A stretch of DNA of 64,000 nucleotides. Origin: Fodinicurvata halophila. Its GTDB lineage: Bacteria > Pseudomonadota > Alphaproteobacteria > Kiloniellales > DSM-21159. A program made the position numbers and the translations under genes. Location of the stretch: contig NZ_JBHSCW010000003.1 in NCBI RefSeq assembly GCF_042651425.1, positions 62,001-126,000 on the forward strand, read 5' to 3'. Shown one piece after another: positions 53,635 to 62,374 of this stretch. Below the pieces are notes generated by a model. That model ran no database searches. It was not told where the DNA came from and worked only from the letters and a program-made list of their open reading frames with translations. Numbering within the stretch: position 1 is the first letter of the stretch; the number at the start of each line of letters is the position of its first letter.

Positions 53635-55548
53635 TTACGGCCCCCGAAGTGTCAGCGTCGCAAGGATCATGTTCTGCTCGTAACTGAATGACGATGGAAT
53701 GTTGGAGTCCTTGTCGAGATAGCTGTAGCGCACGCCGACGGTCGCCCAGTCCGTCGCCCGATAGCGAACACCGGCACTGGCGTGCCAGGTTTCATCCTCA
53801 CGCTCGAGGTCGAAGTTCGTGCGCACGCTAGGATTGTCATAGTTGTAAGTGCGATAGCCGCCTCCAGCGAACAAGGTCAGCTTGTCGAGCGGCCGTATAC
53901 GGCCATCCAGGCCAACGCCCCAACCATGGTTTTCCGCGGACGCACCTTCGGTCTGTTCCCGGGACAGGGAAACGTAGGGCGACACCTGCGCGCCCTCTGC
54001 CAGCTCTGGAAACCGTAAGGTTTGCGAAAGAACGCCGCGGTGCAAGAGACCGTCGCGGTCTTCTTCAGGCACTGTCTCGAACATGAAGTCCCGATGCGAC
54101 AGCGTATAGCTTAACGACGTCTCGCTCCAATCCGTCTGTTGCCAGTGAACCCCGACTTCTGCGCGCGTGGTGAAGACGTAGCTGTCGCCATCGATGTTGC
54201 CGTATTCGGCCCCGACCCCAGCCGAGACTTGCCACGATTCGTCCAGATCATGTTCGACCCTAAGGCCCAGATCGGTGAACACCTCGTTGAGCCCTTCACG
54301 CTCGGCATGCAGCCTACTATCAACATTGCCGTATGCGACGACACGGGTCGTCTGATTGCCGAACAGCACGCCCCAGCCGCTGAAAGCCGGCTCGAATAAG
54401 TAGTCGGCTTTGTCCGCCGCCGACCCTGGCGCGCTGTCAGAGCGCAAAGCAACGTTGTCGTTGTAGCCAGCATTCAGGGAGGCGCTGAACCCCCAGGAGC
54501 CCGTCCCCCTCGAAGGGTACGGCCGCGCGATCCGGTCGTAGCTATCCAGCAGTTCGCGGTCCCTTGCGAGAGATCGCCCACGGGCGATTTCCTCCTCGGC
54601 CTCCTGTTGGCGATCCGCCAGTTTTAACGCGCCAGCGCGCACCGCGCGCACGCGGGCTTCAAGTTCCGGCGCCAGCTTTTCCGCTTCATCCAGCAAGGGC
54701 AGCGCCTCGTTCACTCTCTCCAGGCGGATTAGCGCGGTCGCTTGTCCGAGCCGGTTGCGGCCGCTATCGGGTCCTTGCCGCAATTGATCGAGCGCCGCGC
54801 CAGGCTTGTTGACGCCCAGCAGCGCATCCCCGAGCGCCTGTCGGACCACAGGCTTGTCGCGACCGTGTTCGATCGCGAGCCGCAAGGCGCCGACCGCTTG
54901 TCCGTAATCCTCGACACTCAGCTGCGCGGCACCCAGCAGTTGCCACAGGCGCCCGTCGTCCGGATTGGCTTCGGTGAGCTGGTCCAGTTCATCGATTGCA
55001 TCCTGCGGATCACGGCCCAGCAATGTTGCGAGTTCGCCATAGGGGGGTGTTTGCGCCCGTTGCCGACCGCCAACGCGAGCCGGGTCGGCCGACGCCAACT
55101 GAATGCCGAGTGTAGCCTGTGCCCGTTGATCGTTCTGTCGAGCGCCCTGGGTGCTTGGCACGGCATCGGCCGCAAGCTGAGCCGACTGTACCGTCGCCAG
55201 ATAGAGTTGACGCAATTCGGCCCGGATCGCCGAAACGTTTGGGTCCGCGCCGGTCGGCCCGCGCTCTTCCCATCGGTCCATGTCAGGGAAACGGCTGAAC
55301 TGATCGGCCCGGTTCTGGTTGAAGGTCAGCCGCCCCAGGTTCGGACTCTCAAGCAAGGCCCGTGTGGCCGGGGGCTGATCAGATATTTCGGGTGGCAGCT
55401 GACCCTGTGCAGGGGACGCAACAGCGACCATGAATCCGACCGTGGCGATACTGATGGTTCCGCCTAATGATGGACTCGAACCAGAAAACAAACCGAAACC
55501 ACGGAATTCCCCACGGTCATTCCTTTTCGCTGCACTCGCCAAAAGCAC
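53635..55548 (-). CDS. TPR plus beta-barrel outer-membrane protein
   Basis: A 637-residue exported protein. The signal region ends near ASPAQG-QLPPE (about 48). A helical TPR section covers about 165-340 (DAIDELDQLTEANPDDGRLW, YGQAVGALRLAIEHG, VNEALPLLDEAEKLAPELE). A barrel covers about 345-637, with alternating aromatic strands such as GSWGFSASLNAGYNDNVALR and WHASAGVRYRATDWATVGVR. This TPR-plus-barrel plan resembles Slam and polysaccharide-export (PgaA/BcsC-like) proteins. The substrate is unknown; the acidic secreted protein encoded 150 bases upstream is one candidate. Confidence 0.8.
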   Translation of the reverse strand: MLLASAAKRNDRGEFRGFGLFSGSSPSLGGTISIATVGFMVAVASPAQGQLPPEISDQPPATRALLESPNLGRLTFNQNRADQFSRFPDMDRWEERGPTGADPNVSAIRAELRQLYLATVQSAQLAADAVPSTQGARQNDQRAQATLGIQLASADPARVGGRQRAQTPPYGELATLLGRDPQDAIDELDQLTEANPDDGRLWQLLGAAQLSVEDYGQAVGALRLAIEHGRDKPVVRQALGDALLGVNKPGAALDQLRQGPDSGRNRLGQATALIRLERVNEALPLLDEAEKLAPELEARVRAVRAGALKLADRQQEAEEEIARGRSLARDRELLDSYDRIARPYPSRGTGSWGFSASLNAGYNDNVALRSDSAPGSAADKADYLFEPAFSGWGVLFGNQTTRVVAYGNVDSRLHAEREGLNEVFTDLGLRVEHDLDESWQVSAGVGAEYGNIDGDSYVFTTRAEVGVHWQQTDWSETSLSYTLSHRDFMFETVPEEDRDGLLHRGVLSQTLRFPELAEGAQVSPYVSLSREQTEGASAENHGWGVGLDGRIRPLDKLTLFAGGGYRTYNYDNPSVRTNFDLEREDETWHASAGVRYRATDWATVGVRYSYLDKDSNIPSSFSYEQNMILATLTLRGP

Positions 55549-55698
55549 CCCCGCACGTATTGTCTGTCATAGGTGGACTTCGATGGTTGGCCGCGACCTC
55601 ACTTTAGAATGCCCTCCGGCCCACTCGGAACCGGAGGGCGAGATGGCACAGCGATCGATGAGAATTACGGACGACCCTGGTTGACAGCCCGTCATGGA

Positions 55699-57327
55699 TC
55701 AGTTGCCGCGATGCGGATCGATGTAGCCGGGGTTCCAGACCGACAGCGGCAACGGCATGGCCGATTGCTGCATGGACCCAGGCCGAACCGGCATCGTGGT
55801 CTTGTCCAGTTGGTTTAGGATATTCCACGGCAAGTCAAAATTAACCTTCTCACCGTCCCCTGGGTTGGCCGGCATGGTCGTCCGCGAGTGGCTGCTCGCA
55901 CGCTTAACCTCTTCCTGCAGTTCTTCCGGGTCTGCACTCGACCCACAGCTTGAGAGCCCGGGTCGGCACGGCAAGGTATCGCCGTCATCCTTGGCGGTCT
56001 TGTTTTCTTCCTCCTGGCCATCTTCGGAGCTTGATTCTGAATTTGATTCGGACTCAGAACTACTTTCCTCATTGTCATTATTGGAGCTAGACTCCGAATT
56101 TGATGCGGACTCCGAATTGCCTTCGTTCCTGCCCTCTTGATCGGACTCTGAATCGTTGTCGTTACTGTTCTCTCCAACGGCTTCGTCTGCCCCAAACTCC
56201 ATGGTCTCTTCGTTCTCGTCGCTACCGCCCGTTTGATCTGATCCGGAACCGGAATTTTCCGACCATGTAATCTTTAATTCACCGGCCCCATCGATATGCC
56301 AGTCGCCGTCGGATCCCGTAACGGCATCGAGATCGTCTTTTTCGACTGTTTGGACGACATGCCCTTCATGCCCCTCGTCGTCGTATATAATAATGTGATC
56401 GCCCATCTCTCGTGCCGGAATACCATCGCTTCCGTCGCCCTGCATGCGGCCGGATTCGGACGCCGACGGGGCCTTCACGCCGGCCAGACTGCCGAAGATT
56501 CCGCCGTAGCCGGCGCCGATGCGGCTGCCGTCCTGCTGGCCGAGGCCTGGCACGGCTCCGTACGCGCCAAGTTCACCTGTTGGATTTCCGGCTTCAGCCA
56601 TCGGGCCTGAGGGGAGAACCTGATTGGCAAGCCGCCCCACAACCTCGGCCCCGTAAATGTCGGGTCCAACACCGGGATAAGCACCCAAGCCCAGTTCGAT
56701 TCCGTCGGTGGCACCCGCTGTGCCTGTCTCATTGATATCCGCGTCGCTACCCGGGGTCGGCTTGGCCTTGGGCACGGCCACGTCGAATGTGGCATCACCT
56801 TCATCCCCGGCAGCGGTATCATCCTGGTTCTTCTTGTCTTCGTCATTGTCTGAAGAGCTGTCGTCACTCGCTGCATCGCGAGCGGCCTCCGAGCCGTCTT
56901 TGCCGCTCAGATAGGCTTCGGTGACGGCGTCCTTGATTTCCTCACGGGCACGCTCTTCCTGGCGTTCCTGGATCGAGCCGTCACCCCGGCTCTCCTGGTC
57001 GGCCCGGTTCTGCTGGCGCGTGTTGCTTTCCTGCCGCTCGTCCAACCCTTCCTTGGCGTCACGGGCGTAATCGGAAGCCGCATCCGAGGACAATTCGTCA
57101 ACGAGACTCTCTTCAACCGTATCGCCATCCTCCGCCGTGACCGGAGCTGTCCCGACGCTCATCAAGGCGACGACTGACGCGATCGTGATCGCGGTGCGCA
57201 GGGCACGTTGCGGTCGCGTAAGCGCCGAACTCGTCCGCAGGATCTCACTTTGTGGAGTTACAGTGGCGCATCGGCGATCACCGCGCTGCGCCAGATTGGC
57301 ATTTGGAAAGCCCGTCGTCCGCATCAT
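55699..57327 (-). CDS. Large acidic exported protein, Ser/Glu/Asp/Asn-rich
   Basis: A 542-residue protein, not recognised. The N-terminus has a hydrophobic core (RTAITIASVVALMSVGTAPVTA, about 44-65) that reads as a signal peptide after a long leader, so an internal start is possible. An Arg/Glu-rich helical section (about 90-150), an Asp-rich linker, and a Gly-rich section (about 210-290) follow, then a low-complexity Ser/Asn/Glu tract (about 385-450). The last 70 residues contain two related units beginning TTMPANPG and TTMPVRPG. Two Cys lie at CRPGLSSC. It looks like a surface or secreted adhesin-type protein, possibly carried by the adjacent barrel protein. Confidence 0.65.
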   Translation of the reverse strand: MMRTTGFPNANLAQRGDRRCATVTPQSEILRTSSALTRPQRALRTAITIASVVALMSVGTAPVTAEDGDTVEESLVDELSSDAASDYARDAKEGLDERQESNTRQQNRADQESRGDGSIQERQEERAREEIKDAVTEAYLSGKDGSEAARDAASDDSSSDNDEDKKNQDDTAAGDEGDATFDVAVPKAKPTPGSDADINETGTAGATDGIELGLGAYPGVGPDIYGAEVVGRLANQVLPSGPMAEAGNPTGELGAYGAVPGLGQQDGSRIGAGYGGIFGSLAGVKAPSASESGRMQGDGSDGIPAREMGDHIIIYDDEGHEGHVVQTVEKDDLDAVTGSDGDWHIDGAGELKITWSENSGSGSDQTGGSDENEETMEFGADEAVGENSNDNDSESDQEGRNEGNSESASNSESSSNNDNEESSSESESNSESSSEDGQEEENKTAKDDGDTLPCRPGLSSCGSSADPEELQEEVKRASSHSRTTMPANPGDGEKVNFDLPWNILNQLDKTTMPVRPGSMQQSAMPLPLSVWNPGYIDPHRGN

Positions 57328-57790
57328 CGCGATCCTCCCATACGGCTCCTGTGCCGTTTTGGGTGGTCAGCCAGCTGTATATTCTACAGCCGACAATGTT
57401 ATTGTGCTTATGAAACAATGCGCTGTCAAATGCACTAAAATTCAATGTATATAAGCGACAGAATGGCCTGCCGCATGGGTTTGGAAACGTCGGATGGCTG
57501 GCACATCAGCGCCCAGTTATTCAGCTTGCCGATGGTATGAGGGGGCTGGTGCGGATACGTCCTGGGCAGAGGCGCTAAGGCGAGGAGAACTTCCGCTCTT
57601 CGGGCTAAATGGCGCTTCCCGCAGTGGAGGAGTTCTTCCTGAGATAATGATTCCCGTTTTTTGGCAACGGTTGTGGCAATAATTCAGCAGCAGGGAGCGT
57701 GGCACACTCTTGCCTAAGATGGTGGGCTGGATGGTATTACGCTTGGCCATGAAGCCGTCCACCAAGGCGGAGCTCAAGGGAGATGGAGAG
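57328..57790. other. Intergenic region with inverted repeats, AT-richer than neighbours
   Basis: 463 bases between divergent genes. Near the acidic-protein start are two inverted repeats: GCTGTA-N5-TACAGC (57374-57390) and ACAAT-GTT-ATTGT (57393-57405). The CTGT/ACAG core resembles a gammaproteobacterial LexA box but is one base short, and alphaproteobacterial LexA uses a different site. The rest has short open frames without family resemblance (57494-57682 plus, 57517-57825 minus), which may be decayed coding sequence. Confidence 0.5.
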
Positions 57791-58327
57791 ATGAACGAAA
57801 GCAGCGGCAAGCGAGACAGTCGCAAGATTGCCTATCAGCGGCCCCAACCCACGGCGATGCCGCCGGACATCTTCGTGCAGGGTGCCCTCGAGTTGGACGG
57901 CGATGACGAAGCCTGGGTTCCGCAGGCCGATGGCGTCTGGTTCCGTCCCCTTATCCTGTCGGTGAGCCAGGGCTATTACGTGAACCTGCTCCGTGTGCGC
58001 CAGTCCGGAATCCTGTCCCGGCATCGGCATACGGGTCCCGTTCATGCCTTTACCTTGCGGGGCGAATGGCACTACCTGGAGCACGACTGGGTCGCCCGGG
58101 AAGGGGACTATGCCTTCGAGCCACCGGGAGAGACGCACACGCTGGTCGTCCCCGAGGGAGTCGAGGAAATGGTGACCCTGTTTCACGTTACGGGCGGCTA
58201 CACCTACGTCGACCCCGAGGGCAACGCGCTCGACTACGAGGACGTCTTCACCAAGCTGGACAACGCCATCCGGCATTACGAGTCCATCGGACTGGGTCGT
58301 GCATATGCGGACAATTTCATTCGTTAG
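57791..58327 (+). CDS. Cupin protein of the 2,4'-dihydroxyacetophenone dioxygenase family
   Basis: A 178-residue single-domain cupin. Metal ligands are expected in SRHRHTGPVHAFTLRGEW (HxH pair, about 76-93) and GDYAFEPPGETHTL (second motif, about 105-118). Family enzymes cleave a C-C bond with ferrous iron, but many members have other roles. ATG 57791 follows GGAGATGGAG with good spacing; an upstream reading to 57710 lacks homology. It converges with the next gene and their stop codons overlap. Confidence 0.85.
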   Translation: MNESSGKRDSRKIAYQRPQPTAMPPDIFVQGALELDGDDEAWVPQADGVWFRPLILSVSQGYYVNLLRVRQSGILSRHRHTGPVHAFTLRGEWHYLEHDWVAREGDYAFEPPGETHTLVVPEGVEEMVTLFHVTGGYTYVDPEGNALDYEDVFTKLDNAIRHYESIGLGRAYADNFIR

Positions 58328-58986
58328 GCGCGCATGCGTTGCTTCCGGTCTGGGGCCCGGTGCGGGCGCAGCAGGCGGACGTTCCACCATACGATCAACG
58401 GCGTGATCAGGGCAGTGGGACCCAGCCAGCCGACGAGTTGCGGCAGGAAGGTCAGATTGACGACCACCGCAGCCGTGATGGTGGCGATGCTGCCGCCCAG
58501 CATGCGCGTCAAGTGGCGGGCGATCCGCGCCTTGCCAGTGATCGGCCCCTTGCGCCAGTCGCGGAGATCGGAGATTGCCATGCTGAGCCCGATGGCTGCG
58601 AACACCAGGAGAATGATCGAGCGGTCTTTCCCAACGGAGTCGAGAAGCCCAGCCAGTCCCCAGCCCGCCATGGCCAGGGCGGTTACGGCCATGAGGAAGG
58701 CAGCGGACACGTCGATCGCTCGTGCGCGCCCGTCACGCTGTTTCGCCGAGCGCCATCCCGTAAACACGAAATAGAAGCTGAAGATCCCGATGCCCAGCAG
58801 GAAGGCATTGGGCCGCAACATCACCAGTCCCAGGGTGGTGATTGTCACGACCAGCATCGCCAGAACATAGACGTTTCCCGATCGCCGATGAAGCGGCGAG
58901 CCCTTGGCCGCAGCGACGGCCACGCCGGCTGCGCCGAGGGCCACAAACCCCGCGAGAATATGAGGTGCAAGCAGCAGTTCGATCAT
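58324..58986 (-). CDS. DUF2306-type integral membrane protein
   Basis: A 220-residue protein with about six membrane segments. It begins LLLAPHILAGFVALGAAG, then AAKGSPLHRRSGNVYVLAML (His-rich loop typical of DUF2306), and a basic cytoplasmic loop (RDWRKGPITGKARIARHLTRM). Conserved His residues in the membrane suggest a redox or haem-like cofactor site in the family, though this is not established. It is divergent from a membrane LytTR regulator 125 bases away, a likely regulatory pair. Confidence 0.8.
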   Translation of the reverse strand: MIELLLAPHILAGFVALGAAGVAVAAAKGSPLHRRSGNVYVLAMLVVTITTLGLVMLRPNAFLLGIGIFSFYFVFTGWRSAKQRDGRARAIDVSAAFLMAVTALAMAGWGLAGLLDSVGKDRSIILLVFAAIGLSMAISDLRDWRKGPITGKARIARHLTRMLGGSIATITAAVVVNLTFLPQLVGWLGPTALITPLIVWWNVRLLRPHRAPDRKQRMRA

Positions 58987-59111
58987 GTCATCATCTCCCT
59001 TCCAGATCCTGTCTTCGGGGCCGTTCGCGCCGTGATGACAAGGAAATGCGGGGGAAGCGCTGCGCGGCTCAAGGAAAGTTGCGGGAACGTCCGGGGAAAT
59101 ACGTCAACGCC

Positions 59112-59894
59112 ATGCTCGATGCATTCACGAAGCGCGAACGGACTGCCCGGCAGTGTGCCCGGTTGGCGGCCCCTGTCGTGGTGGGCCTGCTCCTGGGGCT
59201 GCTCGGCCCGTTCGGGACCTATGAGTTGCTTCCACTCCTGCCACGCCTGGCCTATTGGCTGTCGGTGGTTTCCCTGAACTGGCTGCTGTGCGATCTGGCG
59301 ATCCGCTATAGCGCGACACGGGTATCTGCCGAGACACGCTGGGGCTCTCTGCTGGTTCCTCTGGGCGGCAGTTTCCTGGTTTCTCTACCCGCCACCGGCG
59401 TGGTTCACATGGCCAACACCCTGGCGGGCATGGAGCGCTCCGCCAGCCTGCTGGCCCTGTACTGGAAGGTGCTGCTGCTCTGCGCTGTGATCTCGGTGGC
59501 GGCCTATGCCTGGGCAAATCGCCGGCGTGACGACGAACAGACTGTTTCCCCGGAGGCCGAGGGGGATGCGGCTGGCGAGGGCCTGTCCCTGTTCCTCGAG
59601 CGTTTGCCGGGCCCCTTGCCGGGCAGGCTGGTGTGCCTCGAAATGCAGGACCATTATCTTGCCGTGCACACGACCGGCGGCTCCGAACTGATCCTCTGCC
59701 GCATGGAAGACGCGGCACGGGAACTGCAAGGCCTGGGCCAGCGGGTGCACCGCTCGTGGTGGGTCGCCCAGGATGCGGTCGTCGGGACGGAGCGCGAGGG
59801 CCAGCGGCAGTTTCTCCAGCTCAGGGACGGCCGCAGCGTTCCGGTCGGTCGAACCTACCGCGCGCGACTGAAACAGGCCGGCTTGCTGAGCTGA
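59112..59894 (+). CDS. Membrane-bound LytTR-domain transcription regulator
   Basis: A 260-residue protein with about four membrane segments (VVVGLLLGLLGPFGTYELL, VVSLNWLLCDLAI, LGGSFLVSLPATGVVHMA, KVLLLCAVISVAAYAWA) in residues 15-145, and a LytTR DNA-binding domain at about 160-260 (LVCLEMQDHYLAVHTTGG, RVHRSWWVAQDAV, RSVPVGRTYRARL). It lacks a receiver domain, so it probably senses a membrane signal directly. ATG 59112 is preferred. It is divergent from the DUF2306-like gene, its likely target. Confidence 0.87.
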   Translation: MLDAFTKRERTARQCARLAAPVVVGLLLGLLGPFGTYELLPLLPRLAYWLSVVSLNWLLCDLAIRYSATRVSAETRWGSLLVPLGGSFLVSLPATGVVHMANTLAGMERSASLLALYWKVLLLCAVISVAAYAWANRRRDDEQTVSPEAEGDAAGEGLSLFLERLPGPLPGRLVCLEMQDHYLAVHTTGGSELILCRMEDAARELQGLGQRVHRSWWVAQDAVVGTEREGQRQFLQLRDGRSVPVGRTYRARLKQAGLLS

Positions 59895-60205
59895 TCTGTG
59901 ATCCGGCGCTCCGGCAGAACTCTCTGAAGATTGGCAGCGGCGAAGGTTGGCAGCGGCGGATGTCATTGCACAATGGGTTCACGGAGCTGACATACTGAAC
60001 AGCTTGGCGCAGCCATCCATAGGGGTCCAAGGAGTCGTCCCCGGATTTTTTCGGGGAATGCTCTGGTTTTGACCGGGGCTCTGTGGCTAGACTGGAAGGG
60101 AAGTTAGAGAGCGCCATTTGTGGCACCATGTGCCGGGGAACGGTTGCGTGTTGGCCCGCGAATGGCAAAACCCTTCTCCGGACAAGTAAAACAGGGAGAA
60201 TCCGG
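59895..60205 (+). promoter_or_regulatory. Region upstream of the osmoprotectant importer
   Basis: 311 bases without a gene. A small hairpin TCCCCG (60038-60043) / CGGGGA (60052-60057) with a T-rich loop lies 143 bases after the LytTR stop and may end that transcript. The importer promoter must lie in the rest; a TTGACC at 60069-60074 is a possible -35 element, but no well-spaced -10 was found. Confidence 0.4.
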
Positions 60206-61129
60206 ATGACCTTCAAGACGTTCAAGACAGCCCTCTTCGCCGCGGCCCTGAGTGCGGGCTTCGCGACCTCTGCCGCCGCCCAGGACAGTGTCGCGGTGGC
60301 TTCCAAGATCGACACCGAAGGCGAACTGCTGGGCAACATGATCCGGGTTCTGCTCGAGGACGCGGGCATTGAGGTCGAGAACAGGATCCAGCTGGGGCCC
60401 ACCAACGTGATGCGCGAGGCGATCACCTCCGGCGAGATCGATATCTATCCCGAATACACCGGCAACGGTGCCTTCTTCTTCGGAATGGAAGACAGTGATG
60501 TCTGGAACAATGCGGATGAGGCCTATGAAACGGTCAGCCGCTTGGACCGCGAGGAGAACGGAATTGTCTGGCTGCAGCCGGCTCCGGCCAACAACACCTG
60601 GGCCATTGCCGTGCGCCGTGATCTTGCGGAGGCAGAAGGTCTGTCTTCGATGGAGGATTTCGGCGAGTGGGTGTCCGAAGGAGGTGAGGTGAAGCTGGCT
60701 GCCTCGGCCGAATTCGTGACAACACCCAATGCCTTGCCGGCGTTCCAGGAAACCTATGGCTTTGAGCTGGAGGGCGACCAGATCCTGGAGCTCTCCGGCG
60801 GCAACACCGCCACCACGATCCGGGCGGCAGCCGAGGGCATGAACGACGCCAATGCCGCCATGGCCTATGGCACCGATGGTGCGCTGGCTGCGGTGGGGCT
60901 TGTCGTCATGGAGGACACCAAGGGGGTGCAGTTCGTCTATGAGCCCACTCCCATCGTCCGGGAAGAAGTCCTTGAGGCTCATCCGGAAATCGAGGATATC
61001 CTGAACCCGGTTTTCGAATCCCTGACCCTGGAGACGCTGCAGGGCCTGAATTCCCAGATTGCCGTCGACGGTCTCGATGCCCAGCAGGTGGCGCGCGATT
61101 ATCTTGTGGAGAACGGTTTCCTCGATTGA
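60206..61129 (+). CDS. yehZ: Osmoprotectant ABC transporter substrate-binding protein (YehZ/OsmF-like)
   Basis: A 307-residue periplasmic protein: signal peptide cut near SAAA-QDSVAV (about 25), then a glycine-betaine/choline/quaternary-amine binding domain (KIDTEGELLGNMIRVLLED, EIDIYPEYTGNGAFFF, AMAYGTDGALAAVGLVVMED). ATG 60206 begins a normal signal peptide; a longer reading has none. It is the first gene of a four-gene set in the same order as E. coli yehZYXW. The ligand may be betaine or another compatible solute. Confidence 0.9.
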   Translation: MTFKTFKTALFAAALSAGFATSAAAQDSVAVASKIDTEGELLGNMIRVLLEDAGIEVENRIQLGPTNVMREAITSGEIDIYPEYTGNGAFFFGMEDSDVWNNADEAYETVSRLDREENGIVWLQPAPANNTWAIAVRRDLAEAEGLSSMEDFGEWVSEGGEVKLAASAEFVTTPNALPAFQETYGFELEGDQILELSGGNTATTIRAAAEGMNDANAAMAYGTDGALAAVGLVVMEDTKGVQFVYEPTPIVREEVLEAHPEIEDILNPVFESLTLETLQGLNSQIAVDGLDAQQVARDYLVENGFLD

Positions 61130-61210
61130 TGAGCGATACGGCGGGGGCGCCGTGTTCCGGATAATGCGAGTGTTCGCCTCATTTGCAGAGCAGGGCGCCC
61201 CTTACGTTCC

Positions 61211-62374
61211 ATGAAACCAAACCGCGTCATTGTAACCCTGCTGGTTCTGGCTCTGGCTGCGACCCTGCTGTTGCCGTTTGTCAACATGGCGCCCAACCGG
61301 TTGGTTTCGGGGGAGCCCTACAGCTTCTGGGCGGCGCTGACGGGCGGGCAGTTGGCCCTGGCAGGCGGATTGCTGGCACTCGTGGCCCTGATGGCCGTGT
61401 ACTGGCACCGATGGCCCGGGATGTTCGGGCATGTCGCACTCGTTGCCTGTCTGCTCCTCCTGCTGCTGGTGGTTTATGCGGCCGGAAACTTTGCCGCGCG
61501 CAACCTGGAAGATGCCGCTCCGGCGGTTCGTGTCTCTCTCAGCAGTGCCTTCTGGGTGCAGGTCTTCTGCCTCTGTCTCATGATGATCGACGTGCTTCAG
61601 CGCATGACGCGGTCGGTCTTCACGCAGGTGTTCTTCGCACTGTTTGCCTTTGCGGCGCTGGTGCTCCTGTTTCTCAGCGGGGCACTGGACCAGCTCTCCA
61701 TCATGCGCGAGTACGCCAATCGGAGAGAGGCCTTTGCCGGGGCGCTGGGAGAACATATGATGCTGGTGTTCTCGGCGCTGGGGCCAGCACTCGTGATCGG
61801 CGTGCCCCTGGGCCTGTTGGGCTTGCGCCGATTGCGCCTGCGCAGCAGTCTGTTCAGTACGCTGAACGTCTTCCAGACCATACCCAGCATCGCGCTCTTC
61901 GGCCTGCTTGTGGCTCCGTTATCCTCGCTCGGCGAGGCCGTTCCCCTGTTTCGCGAACTGGGGGTGCGCGGGATCGGTTCCACACCCGCCATCATTGCGC
62001 TGGTGCTCTATGCCCTTCTGCCGATCGCACGCAACACCTACGCCGGCTTCGCCCAGGTCCCGCCCGCCGCGATCGAGGCCGCCCAGGGCATGGGCATGAC
62101 ACCGCGCCAGATTCTCTGGCGGGTGGAGGTCCCGCTGGCTCTTCCTGTACTGTTGTCCGGCTTGCGCATCGTCGTGGTCCAGTCCATCGGCCTGGCCGTG
62201 GTGGCGGCACTGATCGGGGCAGGCGGGCTGGGAACCTTCGTGTTCAATGGACTGGGACAGTACGCCATAGATCTCGTACTTCTGGGAGCGATTCCCACTA
62301 TAATACTGGCCGTTCTGGCCGATTGCCTGCTTCAGCTTCTCGTTTCGCTCAGCCGACGGAAAGGTGCCACATGA
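61211..62374 (+). CDS. yehY: Osmoprotectant ABC transporter permease (YehY-like)
   Basis: A 387-residue permease with extra N-terminal membrane segments (about 5-165) before the ABC permease core. The core has VFQTIPSIALFGLLVAPL, PPAAIEAAQGMGMTPRQILWRVEVPLALPVLLSG (the EAA loop), and AALIGAGGLGTFVFNGLGQ. The long form with about ten segments matches YehY. The stop overlaps the ATPase start (ATGA). Confidence 0.9.
   Translation: MKPNRVIVTLLVLALAATLLLPFVNMAPNRLVSGEPYSFWAALTGGQLALAGGLLALVALMAVYWHRWPGMFGHVALVACLLLLLLVVYAAGNFAARNLEDAAPAVRVSLSSAFWVQVFCLCLMMIDVLQRMTRSVFTQVFFALFAFAALVLLFLSGALDQLSIMREYANRREAFAGALGEHMMLVFSALGPALVIGVPLGLLGLRRLRLRSSLFSTLNVFQTIPSIALFGLLVAPLSSLGEAVPLFRELGVRGIGSTPAIIALVLYALLPIARNTYAGFAQVPPAAIEAAQGMGMTPRQILWRVEVPLALPVLLSGLRIVVVQSIGLAVVAALIGAGGLGTFVFNGLGQYAIDLVLLGAIPTIILAVLADCLLQLLVSLSRRKGAT

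Noticed and set aside
57374..57390. LexA box
   Set aside because: CTGT-N7-ACAG is one base short of the E. coli type, and alphaproteobacterial LexA recognises GTTC-N7-GTTC.
57494..57682. A 62-codon protein in the region before the cupin gene
   Set aside because: No homology pattern, no ribosome site, and overlapping short frames on both strands.
53378..57700. Integrated element with tRNA attachment site
   Set aside because: No second copy of the tRNA-Glu 3' end and no integrase gene were found in the window; only the location and composition hint at transfer.
61183..62370. A continuous 755-codon reading joining upstream sequence to the ABC ATPase
   Set aside because: The first 395 codons are Arg/Gly-rich out-of-frame text over the permease gene; the true ATPase starts at 62371.
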